From JAVDCA01 sp035764045 (GTDB lineage: Bacteria; Pseudomonadota; Alphaproteobacteria; Rhizobiales; Xanthobacteraceae): DNA of 25,850 bases. The notes under the pieces were generated by a model. That model was given only the letters and a program-made list of their open reading frames with translations. It was not told the DNA's origin and ran no database searches. The DNA lies in assembly GCA_035764045.1 (NCBI GenBank), contig DASTZX010000258.1:1-25850 (forward strand), in the 5' to 3' direction. How positions within the stretch are numbered: the stretch's first letter is position 1; every line of letters starts with the position of its first letter. The position numbers and the translations under genes are program-made. Positions 1 to 9,483 of this stretch are shown piece after piece.

Positions 1-183
1 ACGTCGCTCGCGCGCCATCTCGAGGCGCAGGTCGGCACGCGGCGGCGGGTGTTGGCCGAAAGCCGCGACAGCGGTCGGACCGAGCATTTCGCGCCGGTGC
101 GCCTCAACGCGCCGATCGAGCCGGGCACGATTGTGGAGCTCGGCGTCATCGGCCATGATGGGCGGCAGTTGATCGCGGCGTGA
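1..183 (+). CDS. mtaB: tRNA t6A37 methylthiotransferase MtaB, C-terminal end (partial)
   Basis: Only the last 60 codons are inside the window; the gene begins upstream and ends at the TGA at 181-183. The translated end (TSLARHLEAQVG..., ...RTEHFAPVRL..., ...GHDGRQLIAA) looks like the RNA-binding TRAM domain that closes MiaB/MtaB-type radical-SAM methylthiotransferases. MtaB adds a methylthio group to N6-threonylcarbamoyladenosine at position 37 of ANN-decoding tRNAs. The radical-SAM and N-terminal cluster domains are not visible, so the MtaB assignment rather than MiaB or RimO rests on the tail sequence and on the position next to ftsY, which is common in Hyphomicrobiales. A palindromic repeat follows 13 bases after the stop. 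Confidence 0.75.
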   Translation, partial: TSLARHLEAQVGTRRRVLAESRDSGRTEHFAPVRLNAPIEPGTIVELGVIGHDGRQLIAA

Positions 184-195
184 GCCGTAACTTCC

Positions 196-280
196 ATCGT
201 CATGCCCCGCGCAAGCGGGGCATCCGGTAAACACCGCGGGCGCCGTGAGTACTGGATCGTCCGCTTGCGCGGACGATGAC
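196..280. repeat. Bipartite palindromic intergenic repeat (two 9-bp hairpins)
   Basis: Two perfect hairpins are seen: stem 202-210 with 215-223 around a GCAA loop, and stem 256-264 with 269-277 around a TTGC loop. They are separated by 32 bases, and the ends GTCAT (199-203) and ATGAC (276-280) are also complementary, so the whole unit can fold back on itself. The sequence style (CGTCATGCCCCGC...GCGGGGCATCC...GGATCGTCCGC) resembles the very abundant non-autonomous palindromic repeats of Bradyrhizobium-type genomes. It lies between mtaB and the PPOX gene. There is no T-tract, so it is not an obvious intrinsic terminator. Confidence 0.75.
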
Positions 281-302
281 AATTTCGAAGCGGGAACTGG
301 AC

Positions 303-926
303 ATGGCCTTCACCGACCACCTCGTTACCACGATTGAGCAGCTCGAAAGCATGTACGGCGAGGTGTATCCGCCGGCGCGGGTGAAGGAGATCGACCACGT
401 CAACGCGGACTATCGCGCCTTTATCGAGGCCGCGCCGTTCGTCGCTGTGGCGACCGGCGGCCCGGAGGGGCTCGACTGCTCGCCGCGCGGCGACCCGGCC
501 GGCTTCGTGCGTGTGCACGATGAGAAGACCCTCATGATTCCCGACCGGCGCGGCAACAACCGCATCGACAGTCTGCGCAACCTGATCCGCGACCCGCGGG
601 TCGCGCTCCTGTTTCTGATCCCAGGCTGCAGCGAGACCATCCGGGTGAACGGACGGGCGCAGATCTGCACCGATCCTGAGCTGTGCAAGAGCTTCGAGAT
701 GCAGGGCAAGTCCCCGCGTTGCGTCATCGTCGTCGCGGTCGAGCGTGTCTATTTCCAGTGCGCTAAGGCGATCGTGCGCTCGAAGCTATGGGACCCGGCG
801 ACCCAGATCGACCGCAAGAGCCTGCCGACCTCGGGCACGATCCTCGCCGCCATCACGGGCGGCAACGTCGGCGGGCCCGAGCACGACCGGACCTATCCGG
901 AGCGCCTCAAGGCCACGATCTACTGA
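303..926 (+). CDS. Pyridoxamine 5'-phosphate oxidase-family (PPOX) FMN-dependent flavoprotein
   Basis: A 207-residue protein with the split-barrel flavin-binding pattern of PPOX-type flavoproteins: an N-terminal helix region, FVAVATGGPEGLDCSPRGDPAG (residues about 46-67) and then DRRGNNRIDSLRNL, which matches the MSMEG_1061-type PPOX group that ends in a GGP.HDRTYPERLK segment. Such proteins bind FMN or F420 and act as small cytosolic oxidoreductases; the substrate cannot be read from sequence. An in-frame ATG at 276 exists but lies inside the palindromic repeat, so the ATG at 303 (protein start MAFTDHLV) is preferred. The 3' end overlaps the convergent RluA-like gene by 7 bases, so the two stop codons lie in each other's reading frames. 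Confidence 0.85.
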   Translation: MAFTDHLVTTIEQLESMYGEVYPPARVKEIDHVNADYRAFIEAAPFVAVATGGPEGLDCSPRGDPAGFVRVHDEKTLMIPDRRGNNRIDSLRNLIRDPRVALLFLIPGCSETIRVNGRAQICTDPELCKSFEMQGKSPRCVIVVAVERVYFQCAKAIVRSKLWDPATQIDRKSLPTSGTILAAITGGNVGGPEHDRTYPERLKATIY

Positions 927-1735
927 AGCTCGGCGTCGCCGTTCCAGCCGCACGCCGTCAGGCGCTCGCGCATATGCGCCGGCACCGGCGCGACCACCTG
1001 CACCGGCTCCCGGTTCTTGCTGATCGGCACGACGATCTCGCGCGCATGCAGGTGCAGCACCGGCCCGGAGAAGCGCGGCGCGCTGCCGTAGATGTCGTCG
1101 CCCACGATCGGCCAGCCTTGCGCCGCGCAATGCACCCGCAGCTGATGGGTGCGGCCAGTCAGCGGCTCCAGCGCGAGCCAGGTGAGCTTACCCTCCCCTG
1201 CCTGCGGCTCCTGCGTCCTCTCCCCGGCTTGCGGGGGAGAGACAGAGAGGGGGAAGCCGCTTGCTCGGTGCTCGTGGCTTCCGTCTCCCCTCCCTCCCCC
1301 GCGAGCCGGGGAAGGAAGCGCAACCGCCGTCCGTCCCATCACGGTCCACTTGGTCACCGACGGCAGTCCGTGCGGGTCGGGCTTCATCCACCAACCGATG
1401 CGGTCGTCGAGCCGCCCGAGCGGCAAATCGATCGTTCCCTCCTCGGCCTCGGGCCCGCCCTCGACCACGGCCCAATAGGTCTTGCCGATCCTGCGGTGCT
1501 TGAACAGGAGGCCGAGATGCGCCAGCGCCTTCCGATGGCGGCCGAGCACCAGGCAGCCCGAGGTGTCCTTGTCGAGACGATGGGCGAGCTCGGGGCGGCG
1601 CGGCAGGCCGTAGCGCAGGGCGTCGAGATAGTCCTCGAGGCTCGGGCCTCCCTTGGGCCCGCGGTGGACCGAAAGGCCGGCCGGCTTGTCGATCACCAGC
1701 ATCAGCCCGTCGCGATAGAGCACCCGGTCCAGCAT
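920..1735 (-). CDS. RluA-family pseudouridine synthase with an in-frame repeat insertion
   Basis: A 271-residue enzyme that isomerises uridine to pseudouridine in rRNA or tRNA; the exact target is unknown. Visible family landmarks are an N-terminal VIDKPAGLSVHR, the catalytic loop HRLDKDTSG (aspartate at residue 55 from this start), KTYWAVVEG and LEPLTGRTHQLRVH. The ATG at 1735 (MLDRVLYRDG) is chosen because family members begin here; an ATG at 1816 would add 27 unrelated residues. About 45 residues (roughly 138-182, rich in Pro, Gly, Arg and Ser) separate KWTVMGRTA from LTWLALEPLTG. Homologues I know run almost directly from one to the other, so this block is read as an inserted palindromic repeat. 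It is divergent from ftsY. Confidence 0.87.
   Translation of the reverse strand: MLDRVLYRDGLMLVIDKPAGLSVHRGPKGGPSLEDYLDALRYGLPRRPELAHRLDKDTSGCLVLGRHRKALAHLGLLFKHRRIGKTYWAVVEGGPEAEEGTIDLPLGRLDDRIGWWMKPDPHGLPSVTKWTVMGRTAVALPSPARGGGRGDGSHEHRASGFPLSVSPPQAGERTQEPQAGEGKLTWLALEPLTGRTHQLRVHCAAQGWPIVGDDIYGSAPRFSGPVLHLHAREIVVPISKNREPVQVVAPVPAHMRERLTACGWNGDAELQ
1190..1317. repeat. Palindromic repeat element inserted in frame in the RluA-like gene
   Basis: Within the coding sequence lie two hairpins of GC-rich repeat style: CTCTCCCC/GGGGAGAG (1218-1225 with 1234-1241, 8-base loop) and TCCCTCCCC paired with GGGGAAGGA with one mismatch (1291-1299 with 1308-1316). Read on the minus strand they encode low-complexity peptide such as SPARGGGRGDG and PPQAGERTQEPQAGEG, which is how such intergenic repeats look when translated. 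The insert keeps the frame and adds no stop. Exact boundaries are uncertain by perhaps 10 bases because no undisrupted homologue is available here. Confidence 0.7.
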
Positions 1736-1894
1736 CGCATCGGAACCGATGCCACGTGAGACGTGCGATTTGGTCGCAACATGGCTATCTCTCGATCGGG
1801 CGTCTTTCAGCGTCATGGCGAAGGGTTATATGCCCACGATGTTGCGCGAAAGGTCTGCGACTTTTCCGGTTCATGGGGTATCACGACCGCCGAC
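1736..1894. promoter_or_regulatory. Divergent intergenic region of the RluA-like gene and ftsY
   Basis: A 159-base gap between two divergent starts must hold the promoters of both genes. The only AT-rich hexamer pair is TTATAT/TATATG at 1826-1832, which reads as a -10-like box in either direction; upstream CTTTCA (16-base spacer to TTATAT) is a weak -35 candidate for ftsY. CACGT-GAG-ACGTG (1753-1765) is a short inverted repeat of unknown meaning. No strong Shine-Dalgarno site precedes ftsY. Confidence 0.25.
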
Positions 1895-2836
1895 ATGAAT
1901 GACAGTGCGAACCAGAAGCGAAGCTGGTGGCAGCGACTCTCGGCCGGGCTCAAGCGCACCTCGAGCTCGATCGGCGACGCGATCTCCGACCTCGTCAGCA
2001 AGCGCAAGCTCGATGCGACGACCATCGAGGAGCTCGAGGAGGTCCTGATCCGCGCCGACCTCGGCGTCGCGACCGCCGGCAAGGTGGCCGAGGCGGTGGG
2101 GGAAGGCCGCTACGACAAGACCGTCACGGCCGAGGAGGTCAAGCGCATCCTCGCCGACGAGGTGGAGAAGATCATGGCCCCGGTCGCGCAGCCGCTCGCG
2201 CTCGACCCGGCGGCGCGCCCGTTCGTCATCCTGGTGGTCGGCGTCAACGGCTCGGGCAAGACCACCACGATCGGCAAGCTTGCGGCGCGCCTCCGCGCCG
2301 AGGGCAGGAGCGTGGTGCTCGCGGCCGGCGACACGTTTCGCGCCGCCGCCATCGAGCAGCTCAAGGTATGGGGCGAGCGCACCGGCGCCGAGGTGGTCGC
2401 GAGCACCCAGGGCTCGGATGCGGCCGCGCTCGCGTTCCAGGCGCTCGAGCGCGCCCGCGCGCAGGCGCGCGACGTGCTGATCGTGGACACCGCTGGGCGG
2501 CTGCAGAACAAGGCGGCGCTCATGGGCGAGCTCGAGAAGATCGTGCGGGTGATGAAGAAGCTCGACCCGAGCGCGCCGCACGCGGTGCTGCTGGTGCTCG
2601 ACGCCACCGTCGGGCAGAACGCGCTGTCGCAGGTCGAGGAATTCGCCAGGATCGCCGGCGTGACCGGACTGGTGATGACCAAGCTCGACGGGACCGCGCG
2701 CGGCGGCATCCTGGTCGCGATCGCCGCCAAGCATCGCATCCCGGTGCATTTCATCGGCGTCGGCGAAGGCGTGGACGATCTCAGCCCGTTCGCCGCAAAG
2801 GATTTTGCCGCCGCGGTGGCGGGGCTCGAAAGTTGA
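1895..2836 (+). CDS. ftsY: Signal recognition particle receptor FtsY
   Basis: FtsY is the membrane-bound SRP receptor GTPase that docks ribosome-SRP complexes at SecYEG for co-translational insertion of membrane proteins. The 313-residue product shows the NG domain in order: helical N domain (about 10-95), G1 P-loop GVNGSGKTT (116-124), DTFRAAA (146-152), G3 DTAGR (198-202), G4 TKLD (262-265) and the closing GVGEGVDDL motif. The long acidic A domain of E. coli FtsY is absent, as is usual in alphaproteobacteria; the short start MNDSANQKRSWWQRL with Trp and basic residues probably contacts lipid. Upstream in-frame ATGs at 1763 and 1781 would add non-conserved sequence, so 1895 is chosen. yciB follows 47 bases later. 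Confidence 0.95.
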   Translation: MNDSANQKRSWWQRLSAGLKRTSSSIGDAISDLVSKRKLDATTIEELEEVLIRADLGVATAGKVAEAVGEGRYDKTVTAEEVKRILADEVEKIMAPVAQPLALDPAARPFVILVVGVNGSGKTTTIGKLAARLRAEGRSVVLAAGDTFRAAAIEQLKVWGERTGAEVVASTQGSDAAALAFQALERARAQARDVLIVDTAGRLQNKAALMGELEKIVRVMKKLDPSAPHAVLLVLDATVGQNALSQVEEFARIAGVTGLVMTKLDGTARGGILVAIAAKHRIPVHFIGVGEGVDDLSPFAAKDFAAAVAGLES

Positions 2837-2883
2837 ACATCCCGGCCCGATGACATCCTGACGCCAGCACGGTACACACCCGC

Positions 2884-3489
2884 ATGCCTCCCAAGCGCAA
2901 GCTCAATCCCTGGCTCAAGCTCGCTCTCGACCTCGGGCCGCTGGTGGTGTTCTTCGCCGCCAACAGCCGCTTCGGCATCTTCGCCGGGACCGCGATCTTC
3001 ATGGTGGCGATCCTCGTCTCGCTCGCGGTGTCCTACGCGCTGACCCGCCATCTCGCCATCATGCCGGTGGTGTCGGCCATCATCGTGCTGGTGTTCGGAT
3101 CGCTTACCCTCCTGCTGCATGATGAGACCTTCATCAAGGTCAAGCCGACCATCATCTATGCGCTGTTCGGGTTGACGTTGCTCGCCGGCTACGTGCTCAA
3201 CAGGCCGCTGCTCGCGATCGTGTTCGACTCGGTGTTTCACCTCAACGCGGAGGGCTGGCGCAAGCTCACCCTGCGCTGGGCCGCCTTCTTCCTCGTCATG
3301 GCGGTGGCCAACGAGATCGTGTGGCGCACGCAGACGACGGAGGTCTGGATCAGCTTCAAGCTGTTCGGCTTCACGCCGCTGACCTTCCTGTTCGGCGCGC
3401 TGCAATATCCGCTGCTCATGAAGTATGCCGCCGAGGAGGCGCCGGGGGACGGCGCCCCGGCCGACCCGCCGATCGAAAAGCGCTCCTGA
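2884..3489 (+). CDS. yciB: Inner membrane-spanning protein YciB / septation protein IspZ (septation protein A)
   Basis: A 201-residue polytopic protein. It begins with a basic, tryptophan-containing segment (KRKLNPWLKLALDLGPLVVFF) followed by about five to six hydrophobic helices, and contains the family pattern KPTIIYALFG, LNRPLL, LNAEGWRKLTLRWAAFF and ANEIVWRT. This matches YciB/IspZ, an inner-membrane protein linked to cell-envelope integrity and septation; its molecular activity is not settled. The C terminus after LMKYAAEE is a short hydrophilic tail. It is probably co-transcribed with ftsY, 47 bases upstream, an association frequent in related genomes. It converges on ccmG with 31 bases between stops and no intrinsic terminator between them. 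Confidence 0.9.
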   Translation: MPPKRKLNPWLKLALDLGPLVVFFAANSRFGIFAGTAIFMVAILVSLAVSYALTRHLAIMPVVSAIIVLVFGSLTLLLHDETFIKVKPTIIYALFGLTLLAGYVLNRPLLAIVFDSVFHLNAEGWRKLTLRWAAFFLVMAVANEIVWRTQTTEVWISFKLFGFTPLTFLFGALQYPLLMKYAAEEAPGDGAPADPPIEKRS

Positions 3490-3520
3490 TCGCGCCGGCC
3501 CGACGCAGGCCTGACCGCGC

Positions 3521-4135
3521 TCAAGAGCCCGCGGCCAGGGCCTTCTCGATCTCCGGCTTGACGACCGTCTCGAGATTGTCCGCCGTGATCGGGCCGACCA
3601 GCTTGTAGGCGATCTTGCCGTCACGGCCGACCACGAAGTTCTCCGGCACCCCGTAGACGCCCCATTCGATCGAGGCGCGGCCGTTGACGTCGGCGCCGAC
3701 CGCCGCGTAGGGATTTCCGTAGCGGCCGAGGAAGCGACGTGCGTTCTCGGGCCGATCCTTCTGGTTGATGCCGACCACGCGGATGCGCTTGTCCGCAGCA
3801 AGCCGCATCAACAGCGGCGCCTCGTCGTGGCACGGCACGCACCACGATGCCCACACATTCACGACCGTCACGGCGCCGGTGAAATCCGCCGTCGCCAGCC
3901 CCGGCACGGCGTGACCGTCGCGCACGAGCGCGTCGATTGGCGGCAGGCTCGTATGCGGCGCCGCGTGGCCGATCAGCGCTGACGGAATTCGCGACGGGTC
4001 GCCGGCGCCGAGACGGACCAGAAACAAGGCCGCAACGGCCAGGAACAGGGCCAGCGGCAACAGCACAACGAGCCGCCGCGAACGCCGCGGCCGGCCCTGA
4101 TCCCGCGACACGGGCTCCTGTGGCAGCGCGGTCAT
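3521..4135 (-). CDS. ccmG: Thiol:disulfide interchange protein CcmG/DsbE (cytochrome c maturation)
   Basis: A 204-residue membrane-anchored thioredoxin. An arginine-rich cytosolic start is followed by one transmembrane anchor (about 21-41) and a periplasmic thioredoxin fold carrying the redox motif WASWCVPC (Cys99 and Cys102), then GVYGVPENFVVGRDGKI with the cis-proline loop. CcmG keeps apocytochrome c haem-binding cysteines reduced before haem ligation. It is the last gene of the minus-strand ccm operon; its ATG overlaps the ccmD stop codon (ATGA), implying translational coupling. The stop is only 31 bases from convergent yciB. Confidence 0.95.
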   Translation of the reverse strand: MTALPQEPVSRDQGRPRRSRRLVVLLPLALFLAVAALFLVRLGAGDPSRIPSALIGHAAPHTSLPPIDALVRDGHAVPGLATADFTGAVTVVNVWASWCVPCHDEAPLLMRLAADKRIRVVGINQKDRPENARRFLGRYGNPYAAVGADVNGRASIEWGVYGVPENFVVGRDGKIAYKLVGPITADNLETVVKPEIEKALAAGS

Positions 4136-4308
4136 GCGGGCTCCTTGATTGCAGCCGACCGGCGGGTGACGCCGCTCGCCTCGAGATGACCGAGCAGCCG
4201 CTTCTGGGCGCGGAAGTCGAGCCAGACCCAGGCGATCAGAGCCGCGATGATCGCAACCGCCGCTCCGTACGCGGCGAGGATGAAGGCGGCATGCGGGCCG
4301 AGGCTCAT
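4132..4308 (-). CDS. ccmD: Haem exporter protein CcmD (58 aa)
   Basis: A very short gene easily missed by length filters. It encodes 58 residues: a start MSLGPHAAFILAAYG, one hydrophobic helix (about 8-29), the FILAAYG..A...A.L..WVWLD pattern typical of CcmD, and a basic cytosolic tail (RAQKRLLGHLE). CcmD is a one-pass protein needed to release holo-CcmE from the CcmABC complex. Its ATG (4308) lies 3 bases downstream of the ccmC stop and its TGA overlaps the ccmG start, so it sits tightly coupled exactly where CcmD is expected. Confidence 0.93.
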   Translation of the reverse strand: MSLGPHAAFILAAYGAAVAIIAALIAWVWLDFRAQKRLLGHLEASGVTRRSAAIKEPA

Positions 4309-4311
4309 CGG

Positions 4312-5046
4312 TCAGCCTCCCTGCGCGCTCGCCTGCAGCATCAGCATGGTGCGCGCGCGACGACGCATGATTTCATTGCGCATGGCGGCGATGTGCAGCG
4401 TCACGAACAGCAGCGTGAAGGCGATCGCCATCGCGAACAGCGGGACCAGGATGCTGCGGTCGATGGTCGAGCCGCCGAGCCGAAATACCGAGGCCGGCTG
4501 ATGCAGCGTGTTCCACCAGTCGACCGAGAACTTGATGATCGGCAGGTTGACGGCCCCGACCAGGGTGAGGACGGCGGCGGCGCGGCCTGCGCGGCCCGGA
4601 TCCTCGACCGAGCGCCAGAGCGCGATCAGGCCGAGATACATGATGAACATCACCAGCACCGAGGTCAGCCGCGCGTCCCAGACCCAGTAGGTGCCCCACA
4701 TCGGCCGCCCCCACATGGAGCCGGTGAACAGGCAGAGGAACGTGAAGGCGGCGCCGATCGGCGCCGCCGCCTTGGCGGCGACATCGGCGAGCGGATGGCG
4801 CCACACCAGCGTGCCGAGCGCCGCCGCGCTCATCAGCGCCCAGCAGAACATGCCGAGCCAGGCCGACGGCACGTGCACGAACATGATCTTCACCGTCGCG
4901 CCCTGCTGATAGTCGTCAGGCGCGATGAACAGCGCCTGGCCGAGGCCGACCGCAAACGCAAAGATCGTCGCGGCGATCAGCCACGGCAGCACCCGCTCGG
5001 CGAGGGCGAGAAAGCGGGTCGGATTGGCGAGATCGACCAGGGCCAT
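4312..5046 (-). CDS. ccmC: Haem exporter/chaperone permease CcmC
   Basis: A 244-residue integral membrane protein with about six helices. It contains the tryptophan-rich periplasmic WWD-type motif WGTYWVWDARLTS (around residues 117-129), an early conserved histidine (FVHVPSAWLGM) and a later one (WWNTLHQPAS), which together hold haem during transfer to the chaperone CcmE. ccmC is the third gene of the operon: a 71-base gap separates it from ccmB upstream, and ccmD begins 3 bases after its stop. Confidence 0.96.
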   Translation of the reverse strand: MALVDLANPTRFLALAERVLPWLIAATIFAFAVGLGQALFIAPDDYQQGATVKIMFVHVPSAWLGMFCWALMSAAALGTLVWRHPLADVAAKAAAPIGAAFTFLCLFTGSMWGRPMWGTYWVWDARLTSVLVMFIMYLGLIALWRSVEDPGRAGRAAAVLTLVGAVNLPIIKFSVDWWNTLHQPASVFRLGGSTIDRSILVPLFAMAIAFTLLFVTLHIAAMRNEIMRRRARTMLMLQASAQGG

Positions 5047-5117
5047 CGGGTGCTCTTAGAGCAAGTTGGCGACGGTTTGAAGCGCTCCGGGCGCTGCACG
5101 GATAATCGCATCCGGCG

Positions 5118-5786
5118 TCAGTCGAGACCGTGGCGCAGCGTCGCGGCCGCCGCGAACGGGCCCACGACCAGGCTCATCAGCGTCAGCGCGCACAGGATTG
5201 TGAACGGGGTGCCGAACGGAACCGGACCGATGATCGCGGCATCCGCGGCCGACACGCCGAAGATCAGCACCGGCACGGTGAGCGGCAGGACCAGCACCGG
5301 CAGCAGCAGGCCGCCCCGGCGCAGCGCGACCGCGAGGGCCGCACCGATCAGGCCGATGAAGGTCAACGCCGGCGTGCCGACCAGGAGCGTCAGCGCCACC
5401 ACCCCGATGGCATTCGGCTCGATGTCGAGCAGGAGCCCGAGCACCGGAACCGCAATGACGAGCGGCAGGCCCGTGGTGAGCCAGTGCGCCAGGCCCTTGG
5501 TGGCGACTGTGAGCTCGAGCGGCGCAGATCCCATGAGAATGAGATCGAGCGAGCCGTCCTCGTGATCGGCCGCGAACAGCCGATCGAGCGCGAGCAAGGA
5601 GGCCAGCAGGGCGCCGAGCCAGAGGATCGCGGGGCCGATCCGGCGCAACAGCGCAAGATCGGGCCCGACCGCAAATGGCGTGAGCGTCACCACGGCGAGG
5701 AAGAACAGCACGCCCATGAGCGCACCGCCGCCGATGCGCACCGCGATGCGCATGTCGCGAACGAGCAGGGCGCGAAGCGGGCTCAT
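5118..5786 (-). CDS. ccmB: Haem exporter permease CcmB
   Basis: A 222-residue polytopic protein with about six transmembrane helices and the CcmB pattern near the start (SPLRALLVRDMRIAVR, then a helix, then LARLFAADHEDGSLDLILM-like ALDRLFAADHEDGSLDL). CcmB is the membrane subunit of the CcmAB ABC module that powers release of haem-loaded CcmE. Its ATG (5784-5786) overlaps the ccmA stop in an ATGA arrangement. The GGGGAGAAGAG preceding the start, a good ribosome-binding site, falls within the repeat-like 3' extension of ccmA. A 71-base untranslated stretch (5047-5117) follows before ccmC and contains no recognisable gene. Confidence 0.94.
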   Translation of the reverse strand: MSPLRALLVRDMRIAVRIGGGALMGVLFFLAVVTLTPFAVGPDLALLRRIGPAILWLGALLASLLALDRLFAADHEDGSLDLILMGSAPLELTVATKGLAHWLTTGLPLVIAVPVLGLLLDIEPNAIGVVALTLLVGTPALTFIGLIGAALAVALRRGGLLLPVLVLPLTVPVLIFGVSAADAAIIGPVPFGTPFTILCALTLMSLVVGPFAAAATLRHGLD

Positions 5787-6532
5787 CGGCTCTTCTCCCC
5801 TTCCCCCGGGAGCGACGCGAACGGCGGAGATGGGTCGCGGGTGGGGAGCTCAGCTTGCGGATGAGCCTGCGGCCGCGCCCCTCCCCGGCGCCCCCCGGCA
5901 AGCACGGAGGGAGCTCCCGTTGGGTCGAGCGCGTCTTGCGACCCCAACTTGAGCTCCTTGGCCTCGAGTTCAAGCGGACCATGCGTGGCTGCCACGATGA
6001 TACCGCCGCCTGCCAGATGCGCGCGCATCAGTTCGCCCAGCCGTTGCTGGCCGGCCGCGTCGAGCGCAGCCGTCGGCTCGTCGAGCAGCCAGATCGGCCG
6101 AGGCGCCACAAGGAGCCGCGCGAGCGCAAGCCGGCGCCGCTGGCCGGCCGACAGGTAGGCGGCTGGCAAAGCCGAAAGTCCGGCGAGGCCGACAGCGTCC
6201 AGCGCCGATGCAGGAGATGCATCGCGCCCACTCAGAAACGCATACCAAAAATCGAGGTTTTCCCGGACCGACAGCGCCGGCTTGAGGGCCTCGCGGTGAC
6301 CGAGATAGTGGGCCTGTTCGCCGGGGCTCGTGTCGGCCCGTCCGCCGGAGAGCTCGATCCGCCCCCCCGAGGGTTCGAGCAGCCCCGCAATCAGCCGCAA
6401 CAGCGTAGTTTTTCCCGCCCCATTGCGACCCGTCACGGCGAGTGCCTCACCGGCCCCCAGCGCGAAATTCACCCCTGCGAAGACCTGCCGGCCACCGCGG
6501 ACGCAGGCGAGGTCGTGCCCGGCGAGCCGCAT
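5783..6532 (-). CDS. ccmA: Cytochrome c biogenesis ATP-binding protein CcmA with an unusual C-terminal extension
   Basis: A 249-residue ABC ATPase: Walker A GRNGAGKT (35-42), a Q-loop region at YLGHREALK, signature LSAGQRRR (127-134), Walker B IWLLDEP (147-153) and switch histidine in ATHGP (184). CcmA supplies ATP hydrolysis to the CcmABCD complex that loads and releases haem on CcmE. CcmA proteins usually end near 200-210 residues; here about 52 further residues (198-249), Pro/Gly/Arg-rich and without hydrophobic core, follow KELKLGS. That tail is encoded by repeat-style DNA and ends exactly at the overlap with ccmB. It is the first gene of the ccm operon and divergent from acnA. Confidence 0.94.
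   Translation of the reverse strand: MRLAGHDLACVRGGRQVFAGVNFALGAGEALAVTGRNGAGKTTLLRLIAGLLEPSGGRIELSGGRADTSPGEQAHYLGHREALKPALSVRENLDFWYAFLSGRDASPASALDAVGLAGLSALPAAYLSAGQRRRLALARLLVAPRPIWLLDEPTAALDAAGQQRLGELMRAHLAGGGIIVAATHGPLELEAKELKLGSQDALDPTGAPSVLAGGRRGGARPQAHPQAELPTRDPSPPFASLPGEGEKSR
5787..5941. repeat. Repeat-derived sequence forming the 3' end of ccmA
   Basis: The DNA encoding the ccmA tail has the C/G-block composition of Hyphomicrobiales palindromic repeats: CTTCTCCCCTTCCCCCGGGAG at the ccmB end, CCCTCCCCGGCGCCCCCCGG in the middle and the 10-base palindrome GGGAGCTCCC at 5909-5918. The translated tail (GAPSVLAGGRRGG, PTRDPSPPF, LPGEGEKSR) is low-complexity and recalls the PxAGEG-type peptide of the insertion in the RluA-like gene. 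Boundaries are approximate. Family membership is by style only, since no second full copy occurs in this window. Confidence 0.5.
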
Positions 6533-6623
6533 CAGCAGAGTTCCGCCGAGGGTCCGTCAGGCCGGGCCGGTCCAGCGACGTTTCGCATCGTTAAGGACGC
6601 CATGCTGCGGATTCACGATCATG

Positions 6624-6737
6624 TGGCAGAAGCCGGAGAAAGCCCTTATAAGGCCGCGTATTAACCCGCGGCCAGGCGGGCGCCCACACTCTCGGCGCCA
6701 GGGACAGCACGTTCGGTATGGGTGCCACGATACCGAA
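6624..6737 (+). promoter_or_regulatory. Candidate acnA promoter and structured leader with two perfect inverted repeats
   Basis: TATAAG (6647-6652) is a good -10-like box; TGGCAG 17 bases upstream (6624-6629) is a poor -35. Starting at the last base of the -10 is a perfect 7-bp inverted repeat, GGCCGCG/CGCGGCC (6652-6658 and 6667-6673, loop TATTAACC), which would span the transcription start. Further down is a perfect 8-bp inverted repeat, TTCGGTAT/ATACCGAA (6712-6719 and 6730-6737), ending 40 bases before the acnA ATG. They could be operators or RNA hairpins. No Irr/RirA-like box was recognised. Confidence 0.4.
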
Positions 6738-6777
6738 AGGCTGCTCGGCGTTGCCCGCCGACATGGAACCCAAGATC

Positions 6778-9483
<2,706 letters not shown>

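Noticed and set aside
276..302. An upstream ATG adding nine residues to the PPOX protein.
   Set aside because: The ATG is part of the palindromic repeat and the added residues are not family-like; the ATG at 303 fits better.
6712..6737. An iron-responsive-element-like hairpin in the aconitase leader.
   Set aside because: The loop GGGTGCCACG lacks the CAGUGN loop and bulged C of an IRE; it is reported only as an inverted repeat.
6718..6777. N-terminal extension of AcnA from an ATG at 6718.
   Set aside because: This ATG lies in the TTCGGTAT/ATACCGAA inverted repeat, has no ribosome-binding site, and aconitases of this group start MTSLDSF.
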